A stretch of 64,000 bases of DNA from a virus. The number at the start of each line of letters is the position of its first letter. Positions within the stretch are counted from its first letter, which is position 1. A model generated the notes under the pieces. It made no database searches. It saw nothing but the letters and a program-made list of their open reading frames with translations, and was not told the DNA's origin. The stretch spans positions 1 to 64,000 of the IMG/VR virus record IMGVR_UViG_3300045999_010308, one strand, 5' to 3'. A program made the translations under genes and the position numbers. Shown one piece after another: positions 58,501 to 63,945 of the stretch.

Positions 58501-59204
58501 TTATCTATTTTTATTTGTAAAGTATCAACAAGTTTATTTAATACTGGTTGAACAAACTGTACAGAACTAGCAGTTATATTTCCAGTTTTTTGCCCAGCGG
58601 ATTCAAAGTTAAACCCAGTTTTTTTAGTAAAACTTTGTTCAAATCCTTGACTAAAACTTTTAGTCAAATTAAATCCAATTCCTTGTATTAAAGAATTGCT
58701 TATAGTTCCAATAGCTGTAGGCTTTAATCTAGAAACAGATTTAACAACTTCTTTAATTTCTTTTGTAACCGCTTTAATTTCTGTTAATAATTCAAGATTT
58801 GCATTTTTGATAGATACTTCTACTTTTTGTTTAATCTCATTAGAATATTTTTGGCTAGAACCTTTAGATTGAACTGATGCCTGAACTATAACTGTTTTGT
58901 TTGCTATTTCTTGTAGTTCACTGTCATCAACTTTAATCCTGATAACTTTTTTACTAACTCGATCAATGTGTTTTTCTTTTTCTGATAAATGTTTATTTAA
59001 ACCATGCAATGGGCGATGATCTACTACTGGAACAATTGTTAACTTAGGAATACTTTGCTTAAGAGACCATTCTATGTCTCTAGTGATTTTTTGGGCATGA
59101 TCTTCTAAAGAAGAAAGCTGGTCTTTAGCCGATTTGATACCGCTATCATATTGGGCTGTATTTAGCCCTAGACCGATTTCTAAAGTACCAAGTGATAAAG
59201 ACAT
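49497..59204 (-). CDS. Giant tape-measure protein with M23 peptidase and SLT transglycosylase
   Basis: 3235 aa from ATG at 59202-59204 (MSLSLGTLEIGLGLNTAQYD, ribosome site GGGGAG); the upstream extension lacks support. Residues about 1-1250 are helical with repeated segments. Residues about 1280-1450 match the tape-measure core (MERLETVLNFSTGNAESSLAKLKIQADRLGIS...SQLGEAMPGALQIAARSMGL). Hydrophobic helices follow near 1510-1570. An M23 domain sits near 2325-2440 (HRGVDVF, HLHLG) and an SLT domain near 2490-2610 (ALIKKESSFHH, GAMGLSQLMPGTA, AYKAGPGNV). It sets tail length (a long tail is implied) and digests the wall at injection. Confidence 0.93.
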   Translation of the reverse strand: MSLSLGTLEIGLGLNTAQYDSGIKSAKDQLSSLEDHAQKITRDIEWSLKQSIPKLTIVPVVDHRPLHGLNKHLSEKEKHIDRVSKKVIRIKVDDSELQEIANKTVIVQASVQSKGSSQKYSNEIKQKVEVSIKNANLELLTEIKAVTKEIKEVVKSVSRLKPTAIGTISNSLIQGIGFNLTKSFSQGFEQSFTKKTGFNFESAGQKTGNITASSVQFVQPVLNKLVDTLQIKIDKITGRDKPIGERILTASETFQKIQTKIGVSNNNPYTQKSIDNSIASFQNMLSVLGSGEFSKFPEASQKAITSLTELLNLISSENDLGELTKDLADLLKITIAFSGKDFLQIIKQSHSLLKTQKALEGSSAEFIGALKQAVSEQKIIEQGFRLIARENHKSFFVNDEGKYIGTDNVGGRVIGFTATPKQSMPGVGQDIYEIAFSLDSQFSSLGDAAQLTKKEVIQLKNSVSEFFNKFVSNTNEAILTASPENADQKGKRRGSIYQRFGFVPEGEGNRLVAQISSRKIVEPNLKFNLKQNEQVTQISKQIEQRLTTTLGTFDNLFQHSISQAIQYAKSIIVGSELIQQDLEQLQKEAQNAEYDDSPAIQSQNKINQNLKNLQARIKQSKRLQNDPILRDFSKIDITNIDTLVPKEQLAKIALKITKITENVPKEIVKKLLERVAQFQPEEIIDPTLLGSIISSLTKDIQTQLTGVTPQLKMFGSGVNSNYLNLLPEKKRESFLKKQTEYEQALIKYEQTNNPEAKIPTPPQLSKIDKQTIAKNLRIEDVQREVSYVIQNANTLRKASQDAIDRVNNLLAKVPKNERFGHPLASLKGNLTQLKESAENVNPIYDLKKLGVNKEILDAIDVKSQVIPEMTDTGSSIVSGLVQGLNSKLAELETVSIDIASIPLEITKQINKIQSPSKEFEKVGKNIVEGEIKGIKSKEKDLQATMAIIAKNMIENRYLATKNPVNIDPFFPHQIEAYQKQSSNTFIGDIQLGQEKIQGVSYQSQSISQVNQKAINQRLALEAENEANRKATNKALTEASKYTAKIRELSEKDAERTRKHKAEKEAWAKLWTNHEAQKKASTQQLVPVIASTETLGNNKIKTEKTEEELPLYTPSSIVEKKVQVLKESGQSTNKIEKMLAESAKKSEELFLKEMTKRSAKKAEEIYAKTIKEFKQKALPPAINLGSIPDPWTEASTGGADGQPPKPPINRPVASSDPEPEPNKQVKSASKIIQNIDNPTQLQKIGKAFEAIKNQLNNLPEPIKRVLLGARTLLSAFAGFQILQQAGVFFRQFTTDSFQAALNMERLETVLNFSTGNAESSLAKLKIQADRLGISFLSSAKNYQQFSASVINTPLEFQKDKIFEGITLGLATRGASSQQQDRALLAITQIASKGRVSMEELNSQLGEAMPGALQIAARSMGLTSQEFIKLVESGSILAEDLLPKLATQINLESAGGLSVIDDTAFAQVARVQNQIELLRISLGESLLNASKLGLPLITKGLEILTKNGQSLATVLTSIGVVSAGGFIMVLKNIGLIDLGLKALGVTAASTRGAISQIGVGLLKGLGWTALIYGVMEAFKELYQYINAGSEESKRSLKSTQESLQELRRLLEKPLPTPKASTVITDSATAIQRFKNNRERDKSLEFTAGGLIDTTQILRLSTDTFSDTKITEFTGKLDTLRQKAKDLKIDEIIASGDADIKKATSVRQEIAKVNQEIQALTEKYFPQIGLIVNEIASTEERITAIKKVLDDPESSNSQKDNASIQLEITEVQLRKLKESQEKYNEAVKENLVNYQQLTEQINKVARALSNIEFVSSGRTILSETDIKRQVLSGNLKPFEIDLTVREQSLSIVKDQFNSLNGLLATKEKELQNTLTDQINQRITELMPELNGIDFRTALQQGSVSPEAIGDRLQQLGDQSPFELKQVLETAKQQASIRRQTLTIDKSIVDTELEIANARRERARNARQASIVGANVNERIATLRQLPFGGPAASYRDALSEVRNQERLLGEAYRRLESASDDPNVIQQEVDNTRLALEQARANLLQQQTSLQDYYRNLDRQIIDFNRQIDDYRRQIEDAQLSAFKENRSLSESYSDLVRELDKNLLNAQNQLLDTTDRIRVQQVKNRLLIPGTSDAGKELGDIFLEFVQGQADLASRGRTFQSRTEEIETSYISTLRNIRNLQEQQQDAERNRLRTIEDIKRTQENLNRTLADLIRQTNKELGFIPQSIKDIVTNLNTLPEPIKLINSELVAIPPNIKTSGEDLVKSIEETAEAIRKAKEGLILPAPGNFAPAPVWNGGGFLPPPQSLKGRNNFRQTFNGSEFKNIPRNIFVYPVPNGQITGDQGDQHRGVDVFAPVGTPVLNIRSGRIVSAGPGGTINKEDSNPSLPGYQNQHSIKIQFDIPIVVDGKTLTHAYYTHLTDLAQNFQVGQQVKEGVVLGGVGMAGGAPHLHLGLSETANFRGRSALSNRDTLRVFDAIANQQKNTVSSGFPKVPFASLIEGAARQVGIDPLLFAALIKKESSFHHMDPDHPTQIHKSSAGAMGLSQLMPGTAEELGVNPLNPTENLIGGATYLARMLERFNGNIELAISAYKAGPGNVRNGQLAKGTVEDVKIVMQYYREFLRQFRRNQGGPEYSSPPPIAQLPTLPNQNQDNFWDADLPPVLKDNPINFQSPNLLPVPNLPTGNLDAAADQIRKAEIANQNAEEFSRRLEEQQNLNNALDRSMKFRRQQEEDARGLERTLRDASENVADLTINSKGYLTVQEEINKSATEVSRQYRSQIESLQDQRRTLLLNADAQKKYSDAIKEILGEFQEKGIALPPEFVKEMTDSIEVLAKNAESAKEQVTILDQAIERLGKNQGVATLEASFRKTRDTVRSIRDRLNDLTVQRMKLENQSRPTLFDDSAILAERISLQKEKEELEDYLEPYKNLPQYAEYVANIRSEWEKLAELRLERAELDASPNRGAAESFFSDIREGKGIGSAFSSLGLNIMTKFVEGITKPAIDVLTSAIDGFIKPITQAFESVFNAIIGPVGNFFTNALNSIFKPVGNIFSSIFGGGGGGGLFNSLFSGITGIFSGGLGSIGSLGSIGASSFASVPASAFSLGTGFSLFSDGGKVGDANVPIEKNIISAFQRERSMSGGRKPRLIVANEDELVLNPKETEAYLEYRNNAPIKNYANGGFVGGKPNYSTTSNTNSSNQSLVINNTNNVTVESRNDMGYSLNQLKERENAQNERTKKRFFG

Positions 59205-59655
59205 TAGCTTTTCTCCCCTATTAATTGAATTATTTCGTCGTATAGTCCGCAATCAACTATTATCTGAGTGGCGAAGACTGGCACTTGGCCAGCTTGCATA
59301 GCTTCTAACAGAATTTGAGCGGTTTCTTGATCAAGAAAATATTTTTTATTTTCTTTAAACTGGTAAGGCAGAAAATCATTGGGTTTTGGAGGTTGAGACT
59401 GTGATTTTTCTTTTGATTGTGCTATTAGGTAGGCGTGAACCATGGCGGCAATTTGACTAACCGTAGCCGATAGTGAATTAATTTCTTCACATTTGACTTT
59501 TTGAATCCCTGAATATTTTTTTAGGATTAACCAGTCTGGCCACTCTTCCCACTCCTCGATAGGCAATCCCCATGCACACCATTTGTAATAGATTTCTTCC
59601 CAATTAATGGGGTTAGCGATTGCCTCTAACCGCGCATTAATTGCGTCATCTATTC
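59204..59655 (-). CDS. Tail assembly chaperone, -1 frameshift extension (T part)
   Basis: The open frame follows the slippery site at 59656-59662. After a -1 shift it reads KKRIDDAINARLEAIANPINWEEIYYKWCAWGLPIEEWEEWPDW and continues to the stop at 59204. Ordinary initiation would need a TTG at 59566 without a ribosome site, so the frameshift product is favoured. Residues IDDAINARLEAIANPINWEEIYYKW suit a tail-chaperone T domain. It guides the tape-measure protein during tail assembly. The stop overlaps the tape-measure start (TAATG). Confidence 0.8.
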
Positions 59656-60438
59656 GTTTTTTTCGTCATCCTCCGTTGATTCTGATTCTGATTTTTCAGG
59701 CTCTGGTTTCTCAGTTTCTGGGTTTTGCCACTGAGTTATGTCTTGCCAGAGATAGTCTTGATAGAGTTTTACTACCATAAATTGAGACATATCATTAATG
59801 TCTTGTATGGTAAAATCAACAGAAGATTTATTATCTTTAAGTTTAACTACCCGTCGAGGACTACCTAGAAAGTTAGCTAACAAGGCTTTATTGTAAGTTT
59901 CATAGGTTGTTTCCCGATCCTTAAATAAAGCGTTTAATTCATCGAGATAAGGCTCTACAAGTTCTATAGATTCTCTTGCTAGTTCTCTTGTTTTTTTACG
60001 GTTGCTTAAAATCGATTGCTGTACAATAGCGGCGGTTTCTACTTTTTGTTCTACGCTGTCAGATTTTACCCCGTCAAGGGCATCAACCATGACCTGTTCA
60101 ATCCGTTCTCGGATCGAACCGTCGTTAACTACTACTCCTTCAATTTCAGCAGTGGATAGTCCCGTTTTTTGTCCGATAGCTTTAATTTTCTCAAGATAAG
60201 CTTTGTCAGCTTTTTCCCGTGCCTCTAAGTATTCCTTGACTGTTTCATTTTCCTTTGGATTAATTCCGTATCGTTTTAAAAACTTGATTCCAATCTCTCC
60301 ATTTTCTTCAGTGGCAATTGTATCTATCTTTTCTAATAAAGCATCATTGTCTTGGATATAATAAAGCCACTCTTTTTTTAAAGGAAAAAAGAATGTTTCA
60401 TTAAATTTCAATTTGCCCAATACGCTTAACTTCGCCAT
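59650..60438 (-). CDS. Tail assembly chaperone (G part)
   Basis: 262 aa. FNETFFFPLKKEWLYYIQDNDALLEKIDTIATEENGEIGIKFLKRYG, a long helical middle (TVKEYLEAREKADKAYLEKIKAIGQKTGLS), then a KLKDNKSSVDFTIQDINDMSQFMVVKLYQDYLW segment and an acidic tail with EPEKSESESTEDDEKNE. It lies between the tail tube and tape-measure genes, the standard place for chaperones. Most ribosomes stop at TAG (59650); some shift at A AAA AAC just before it. Confidence 0.75.
   Translation of the reverse strand: MAKLSVLGKLKFNETFFFPLKKEWLYYIQDNDALLEKIDTIATEENGEIGIKFLKRYGINPKENETVKEYLEAREKADKAYLEKIKAIGQKTGLSTAEIEGVVVNDGSIRERIEQVMVDALDGVKSDSVEQKVETAAIVQQSILSNRKKTRELARESIELVEPYLDELNALFKDRETTYETYNKALLANFLGSPRRVVKLKDNKSSVDFTIQDINDMSQFMVVKLYQDYLWQDITQWQNPETEKPEPEKSESESTEDDEKNE
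59656..59662 (-). promoter_or_regulatory. Canonical -1 ribosomal slippery site A AAA AAC
   Basis: In the chaperone frame the codons are GAA AAA AAC GAA TAG, which gives the heptamer A AAA AAC in X XXY YYZ phase, 4 nt from the stop codon. The downstream -1 frame stays open through 59204. Confidence 0.85.
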
Positions 60439-60694
60439 TTATTTTTACCTTTTGATTTCTTTTTGCACTTTGTTCAGTATTGAGCCACAGAGGATCAATG
60501 ATCACAGATACCTGTATTCTTTCTTGGTTTTTTGTTCCGTCTGGTGGTTCGATTAATATCTTTTCTTGTTGACTTATTTCTCGATCAAACGTACCGAAAG
60601 AAAACCAGAGGTAATTATTGATTATTCTAGAATTGACTAACATTACCTCTTGGTCTTCATCAACAAGGAGTTTAACTATTTTAATTGAGGTCAT
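60401..60694 (-). CDS. Hypothetical tail-operon protein (97 aa)
   Basis: MTSIKIVKLLVDEDQEVMLVNSRIINNYLWFSFGTFDREISQQEKILIEPPDGTKNQERIQVSVIIDPLWLNTEQSAKRNQ. Small, beta-rich. It overlaps both neighbours (38 bp with the chaperone, 14 bp with the tube gene). Possibly a minor tail component. Confidence 0.5.
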   Translation of the reverse strand: MTSIKIVKLLVDEDQEVMLVNSRIINNYLWFSFGTFDREISQQEKILIEPPDGTKNQERIQVSVIIDPLWLNTEQSAKRNQKVKINGEVKRIGQIEI

Positions 60695-61421
60695 CGGCTA
60701 CATTAGGAGAGAATGGCGACGTTGCCATCGGTTTAATGTCAAACACATTGCCACTAATAGTTAGAGTTACGTTTCCTTGTAGGAAATTGCCTTTTTCACC
60801 ACTAACATTTTGGCTAACATTTGTCTGGAACCCTAAACCTCCGCGCTGTCCCATATAGACAATTTCGAGGTAAATTCGCTCACCTTTTTGCTCTGCGGCC
60901 TTTACGATTTCATATCCAGGATCACCAAATACAAGCGGACCCGATACCGACCCAGTACTCATGATCTCAGAGATAAATTTCTCCACCGCCATTTCACCAA
61001 AGACGGAATCAGTAACCTCAGTAGAGGAGGTGTCAACGTTAAAGGTCTTGGCGCTCAAAAAAGGAACCCAAGATTTAATCGTGCATTTTTGAGCGGGAGT
61101 ACCAACAGCAGCAGCAATTTTGGAAGGTTCGATCTGGATTGCTGTCTGAGTTAGCGTCGTCGTTTTTGTTCGGACGATCACATAATCACCGGCAGTCCCC
61201 ACATAAATTAAAGTGCCAGCATATAAAAGGCGACCAAAACCCCCAGTCGCTACGGTAAGAGTGGTATCACCTAAGACGATTGCGGAAGCTAAATCGGCTA
61301 CTCGTGTGGGAGGTTCTTGTCCAAATCCGTAAGCACCAGAAATAAAAAATTGCGTATCACGGCTAGGGGTGAGGTTGTCACTCCGATTCAACTCTAAAAT
61401 CTGATTGGACATTCTAATCAC
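60681..61421 (-). CDS. Probable major tail tube protein
   Basis: 246 aa. Beta-rich sequence typical of tube proteins (ASAIVLGDTTLTVATGGFGRLLYAGTLIYVGTAGDYVIVRTKTTTLTQTAIQIEP...KTFNVDTSSTEVTDSVFGEMAVEKFISEIMSTGSVSGPLVFGDPGYEIVKAAEQKGERIYLEIVYMGQRGGLGFQTNVSQ). A GxGFxxNVS-type end and position before the chaperones support the call. A second Met (61412) could be the start; no clear ribosome site for either. Would form the siphophage tail tube. Confidence 0.7.
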   Translation of the reverse strand: MIRMSNQILELNRSDNLTPSRDTQFFISGAYGFGQEPPTRVADLASAIVLGDTTLTVATGGFGRLLYAGTLIYVGTAGDYVIVRTKTTTLTQTAIQIEPSKIAAAVGTPAQKCTIKSWVPFLSAKTFNVDTSSTEVTDSVFGEMAVEKFISEIMSTGSVSGPLVFGDPGYEIVKAAEQKGERIYLEIVYMGQRGGLGFQTNVSQNVSGEKGNFLQGNVTLTISGNVFDIKPMATSPFSPNVADDLN

Positions 61422-61474
61422 TGACTAAACTTTTCTAGTTATATTGTACTATAAAAGATTAGTAAATGTGTACT

Positions 61475-61924
61475 CTAGAAGTCTAAAAGCCTAGCAGTAG
61501 TGATTTTAAAGGTCACTTTTGGTCTGATAATCCCCTCGGAGGTTTTGGTATAGGGGGTTAGGCGAGGCTGATCTAGAAAATTCCAGTAGCGAGAAGATTT
61601 AAGTCTCTCGATCACCGGTGTTAAGGATTTCTCTAGATTGTACTGTTTTAGGGTAATGCAATAGTTATTTATACCTACGGTATATCCTAGTAAATTTTCG
61701 TGATAAGGATTAGGCTCTCTTTGAATAATTGCTTCGATGCCGCTATTAGGTTTTACTTTATAGTTAGGGGGTAATTCAGGAGGCTCTACCCAAATAGCAT
61801 CAATTTCTTTTAAATTTTGCCCTGTAGGGCTTGTTATTTCGTATTTACCTAAGTCAGTACCGATAAGTATCTTTAAATTGTTTCTAATACCTAATAAAAT
61901 ATTTCTTAATTCTGATTCACTCAT
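61475..61924 (-). CDS. Tail terminator / head-tail connector candidate
   Basis: 149 aa. LRNILLGIRNNLKILIGTDLGKYEITSPTGQNLKEIDAIWVEPPELPPNYKVKPNSGIEAIIQREP... with NNYCITLKQYNLEKSLTPVIERLKSSRYWNFLDQPRLTPYTKTSEGIIRPKVTFKI. Position between the gp10-like and tube genes is that of tail terminators. It overlaps the gp10-like stop by 8 bp. Confidence 0.55.
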   Translation of the reverse strand: MSESELRNILLGIRNNLKILIGTDLGKYEITSPTGQNLKEIDAIWVEPPELPPNYKVKPNSGIEAIIQREPNPYHENLLGYTVGINNYCITLKQYNLEKSLTPVIERLKSSRYWNFLDQPRLTPYTKTSEGIIRPKVTFKITTARLLDF

Positions 61925-62315
61925 TTAATTTTTCCTTTAAGATTTCACTATAAGCCTCAATTGGATTATAGTCTTCTATAGCCGTGTCGATAAATGGGCG
62001 GGCGGGAACATCTGTCACCGTCCCATCGTTACGCTCTATTTGATACCCTTCATGGACAAGAGCGGCATGATCAGCCGTGTAACCGATTACTTTATAGGTA
62101 TCCGATACATCTTCAATAAATTGGCTATTTTTTAGCTCACCTGTATCTACAATGTCCCGGGGTGAGCCAACTACACCGCCATTTTTTCGTACAGTCTCCC
62201 GTGGCCAGTTCCATTTAGTATCTTTTATCTGAAAGTTAATCTCTTGGGCAAATTCGCCCACCATTTCATTAAAAGACTCAATGGCTAATTGTCTTCCTAG
62301 ATTCCAGTTAATCAT
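61917..62315 (-). CDS. HK97 gp10-like neck / head-tail joining protein
   Basis: 132 aa. MINWNLGRQLAIESFNEMVGEFAQEINFQIKDTKWNWPRETVRKNGGVVGSPRDIVDTGELKNSQFIED...YTADHAALVHEGYQ...VPARPFIDTAIEDY. The 'RDIVDTG-L--S' and 'H-A-lVHEGy', 'pARPFi--ai-d' motifs are clear in gp10-like connector proteins. First gene of the leftward tail operon. Its ATG follows a terminator T run at once, with no ribosome site. Confidence 0.8.
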   Translation of the reverse strand: MINWNLGRQLAIESFNEMVGEFAQEINFQIKDTKWNWPRETVRKNGGVVGSPRDIVDTGELKNSQFIEDVSDTYKVIGYTADHAALVHEGYQIERNDGTVTDVPARPFIDTAIEDYNPIEAYSEILKEKLNE

Positions 62316-62349
62316 TAAAAAATAGCTGTAAGGATAACTTACAGCTATT
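62315..62349 (-). terminator. Terminator upstream of the tail operon
   Basis: A perfect 12-bp stem (AATAGCTGTAAG at 62321-62332 and CTTACAGCTATT at 62338-62349) is followed, on the minus strand, by TTTTTTA and then the ATG of the gp10-like gene. It ends the 62409-gene transcript, but could also be an attenuator for tail genes. Confidence 0.7.
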
Positions 62350-62408
62350 ATAGCAACTTTAGACTAACCGATTACGGATAGTCAACTCTTATGTCTCGTG
62401 GTGAGATA

Positions 62409-62777
62409 TTAATTTATCATTAAAGACTCAAACAATTCTTTAAATTTAACGTTTCTCCATCCTTTTTGAATTTTAAAAAAAACTTGTAACTCACCGTTAA
62501 TACATTCTGTGGTTTGTTTACCAATAGTTTCTATGCCTTGAGTTAAAGAATCCGAAAAAGTGTTACATTCTTGCGTGTAAGTTTTTTGAATAAACCACTG
62601 CCCGCAATTGCAGTTTTTCTCGTCTATTATGTATCTTACCTGAAAAGATACATATTCTACGCCATGATAATTAATATCTGCCGAGAAACTTGAGCAACTT
62701 TTCCAAAACTTACATTCTCTTTCACTTGGACTAAGAACGTTCAAAACTTGTTCTTGAAACTCTTGAAATGATAGCAT
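62409..62777 (-). CDS. Hypothetical protein downstream of the variable protein
   Basis: 122 aa from ATG at 62775-62777 (MLSFQEFQEQVLNVLSPSERECKFWKSCSSFSADINYHGVEYVSFQVRYIIDEKNCNCGQWFIQKTYTQECNTF...). The longer in-frame reading overlaps the FGE gene out of frame and is rejected. The layout (N-terminal helix, beta middle, C-terminal helix) recalls the 26.8-28.9 kb cluster. The cysteine-rich centre is distinctive. Unknown function. Confidence 0.5.
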   Translation of the reverse strand: MLSFQEFQEQVLNVLSPSERECKFWKSCSSFSADINYHGVEYVSFQVRYIIDEKNCNCGQWFIQKTYTQECNTFSDSLTQGIETIGKQTTECINGELQVFFKIQKGWRNVKFKELFESLMIN

Positions 62778-62824
62778 AATTACTCCCGTTGATTCGTTGC
62801 TGACAACTGATAACTGATAACTGA

Positions 62825-63460
62825 CTAATTGTCGCAGACAACTCGAAAACCGAGGCTGAAGTTGAAGCGGAAGCCGGGGAAGAGCCAGAAACGAACCGCA
62901 CTGCGACAGTACCTCGGATTGATGAACCAAGAACCGCCGCGCAGACAACTATCTTCGCACCACTCCCAAACATTACCACTCATGTCATACAGTCCCCAAC
63001 CATTGGGCTTTTTCTGTCCTACGGGATGAGTTGTGTCATTAGAATTTTCGCTATACCAAGCATAATCTCTTAACTGATTAGCATCATCACCAAAATAATA
63101 TGTAGTAGTTGTACCTGCTCGACAAGCATATTCCCATTCCGCTTCTGTGGGTAGGCGATAGGTTTTACCGGTTATTCGACTCAATTTCTGACAAAAAGCT
63201 CTAGCATCGTCCCAACTAACCTGTTCTACCGGATTTTGGGGATTATTTTTAAAGTGAGAGGGATTGGTTCCCATTACTGCTTGATATTGTTCCTGAGTCA
63301 CCGGATATTTGCCAATCGCAAAACTGTTGACTTTAACTTGGTGTGAAGGCTTTTGATGATTTTGAACATCGGGATCACTATCAGGAGAGCCTATGAGAAA
63401 CTCACCTGCTGGTAAGTTCACCATTTCTAATGCGACTTGATTGGGTAGTTTTTCGGTCAT
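62825..63460 (-). CDS. FGE/SUMF1-type protein with DGR-like variable C-terminus
   Basis: 211 aa. The formylglycine-generating-enzyme/C-type-lectin-like fold is plain: VNLPAGEFLIGSPDSD, VNSFAIGKYPVTQEQY, NPVEQVSWDDARAFCQKLS, YRLPTEAEWEYACRAG, GLYDMSGNVWEWCED and a C-terminal GGSW...GFRVVC. In DGR targets this end is the variable region. Here codons at typical variable positions are almost all NNC (TTC, TAC, CTC, GGC, AGC, one AAC), as expected from adenine-directed mutation of AAC codons. It probably displays a variable ligand-binding face. No reverse transcriptase or template repeat was found in the window. Ribosome site AAAGGAG. Confidence 0.82.
   Translation of the reverse strand: MTEKLPNQVALEMVNLPAGEFLIGSPDSDPDVQNHQKPSHQVKVNSFAIGKYPVTQEQYQAVMGTNPSHFKNNPQNPVEQVSWDDARAFCQKLSRITGKTYRLPTEAEWEYACRAGTTTTYYFGDDANQLRDYAWYSENSNDTTHPVGQKKPNGWGLYDMSGNVWEWCEDSCLRGGSWFINPRYCRSAVRFWLFPGFRFNFSLGFRVVCDN
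62828..62945 (-). repeat. Candidate DGR variable region (VR)
   Basis: The last 39 codons of the FGE-type gene. Fixed residues (CLRGGSW, NPR, CRSA, R-W, GFRVV) alternate with NNC codons coding F, Y, L, G, S and N. A matching template with AAC at those places is not visible elsewhere in the window. Confidence 0.6.
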
Positions 63461-63484
63461 CGTGAACTCCTTTGGTTTTTTGGT

Positions 63485-63521
63485 ATATACCTATAATGAC
63501 AGGTATATGTTTGTATGTCAA
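63485..63521 (-). promoter_or_regulatory. Operator-controlled promoter of the variable-protein gene
   Basis: TTGACA (63516-63521), 17 bp, CATTAT overlapped by a palindrome with arms ATATACCT (63485-63492) and AGGTATAT (63501-63508). Spacer contains ACATACAAACATAT, shared with the promoter at 63908. Confidence 0.55.
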
Positions 63522-63715
63522 GTGTTTTTTTGTTTTTTTTTCAGCCGATAACGACGACATCTTTCGGCGTTAGTCATTGAATCAGGGTGGGAGGGTTTTC
63601 CTGCCGGATTACCAGTAAAATGATGATTGCAATCCTTACATCGGTATCTCTGTTTTCCTGACACAGAGAACCCTTTTTTAGAGATTCTCTGTGATTGGCA
63701 TTTAGGACATTGCAT
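63518..63715 (-). CDS. Small zinc-ribbon protein resembling the IS1-type N-terminal zinc domain
   Basis: 65 aa. MQCPKCQSQRISKKGFSVSGKQRYRCKDCNHHFTGNPAGKP has two CxxC pairs and the 'CP-C-s--i-k-G-----qRY-C--C---F' pattern of InsA/IS1595-type zinc ribbons. There is no transposase catalytic part. The basic C-terminus (NAERCRRYRLKKKQKN) suggests nucleic-acid binding. It overlaps the preceding gene by 14 bp. Confidence 0.65.
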   Translation of the reverse strand: MQCPKCQSQRISKKGFSVSGKQRYRCKDCNHHFTGNPAGKPSHPDSMTNAERCRRYRLKKKQKNT

Positions 63716-63878
63716 TAATTAAGGCTTCCATTTTTTCAATTTCAGACAAAATCAAGTCTCTTTCTTTTTTGTATTTACCAGGATTTCGGTGTTTTCTAAT
63801 TTGTAATTCAACTACAGAAAGTCTTTGTTTTTTGTATTCAATTTGTATTTCTATTGTACGTTTTTTTCTGTTAAGCAT
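63702..63878 (-). CDS. Small basic coiled-coil protein (58 aa)
   Basis: ATG at 63876-63878, TAA at 63702-63704. MLNRKKRTIEIQIEYKKQRLSVVELQIRKHRNPGKYKKERDLILSEIEKM... is a charged helix with an excellent AAAGGAGAT ribosome site. Coupled to the zinc-ribbon gene. Unknown function, possibly a DNA-binding partner. Confidence 0.55.
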   Translation of the reverse strand: MLNRKKRTIEIQIEYKKQRLSVVELQIRKHRNPGKYKKERDLILSEIEKMEALINAMS

Positions 63879-63907
63879 CTGCTTATCTCCTTTGTGTTTG
63901 TTTCTCT

Positions 63908-63945
63908 ATATCCCCATTGTAGGGGATATGTTTGTATGTTGTCAA
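63908..63945 (-). promoter_or_regulatory. Operator-controlled promoter for the small-gene pair
   Basis: TTGACA (63940-63945), 18 bp, TACAAT (63916-63921). The -10 box sits exactly in the loop between palindrome arms ATATCCCC (63908-63915) and GGGGATAT (63922-63929). Confidence 0.65.

Noticed and set aside
59204-59566. Independent gene starting at TTG 59566
   Set aside because: No ribosome site, and the reading frame extends upstream to a perfect -1 slippery site.
62409-62948. Longer 179-aa reading of the gene at 62409
   Set aside because: Its first 57 codons overlap the conserved FGE C-terminus in another frame; ATG at 62775-62777 is the plausible start.
62731-63029. Open frames of 82 and 66 codons overlapping the FGE gene
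   Set aside because: Out-of-frame shadows of the variable region.
63518-63715. IS1-type transposase
   Set aside because: Only the N-terminal zinc ribbon is present; there is no catalytic domain, inverted repeats or target duplication.
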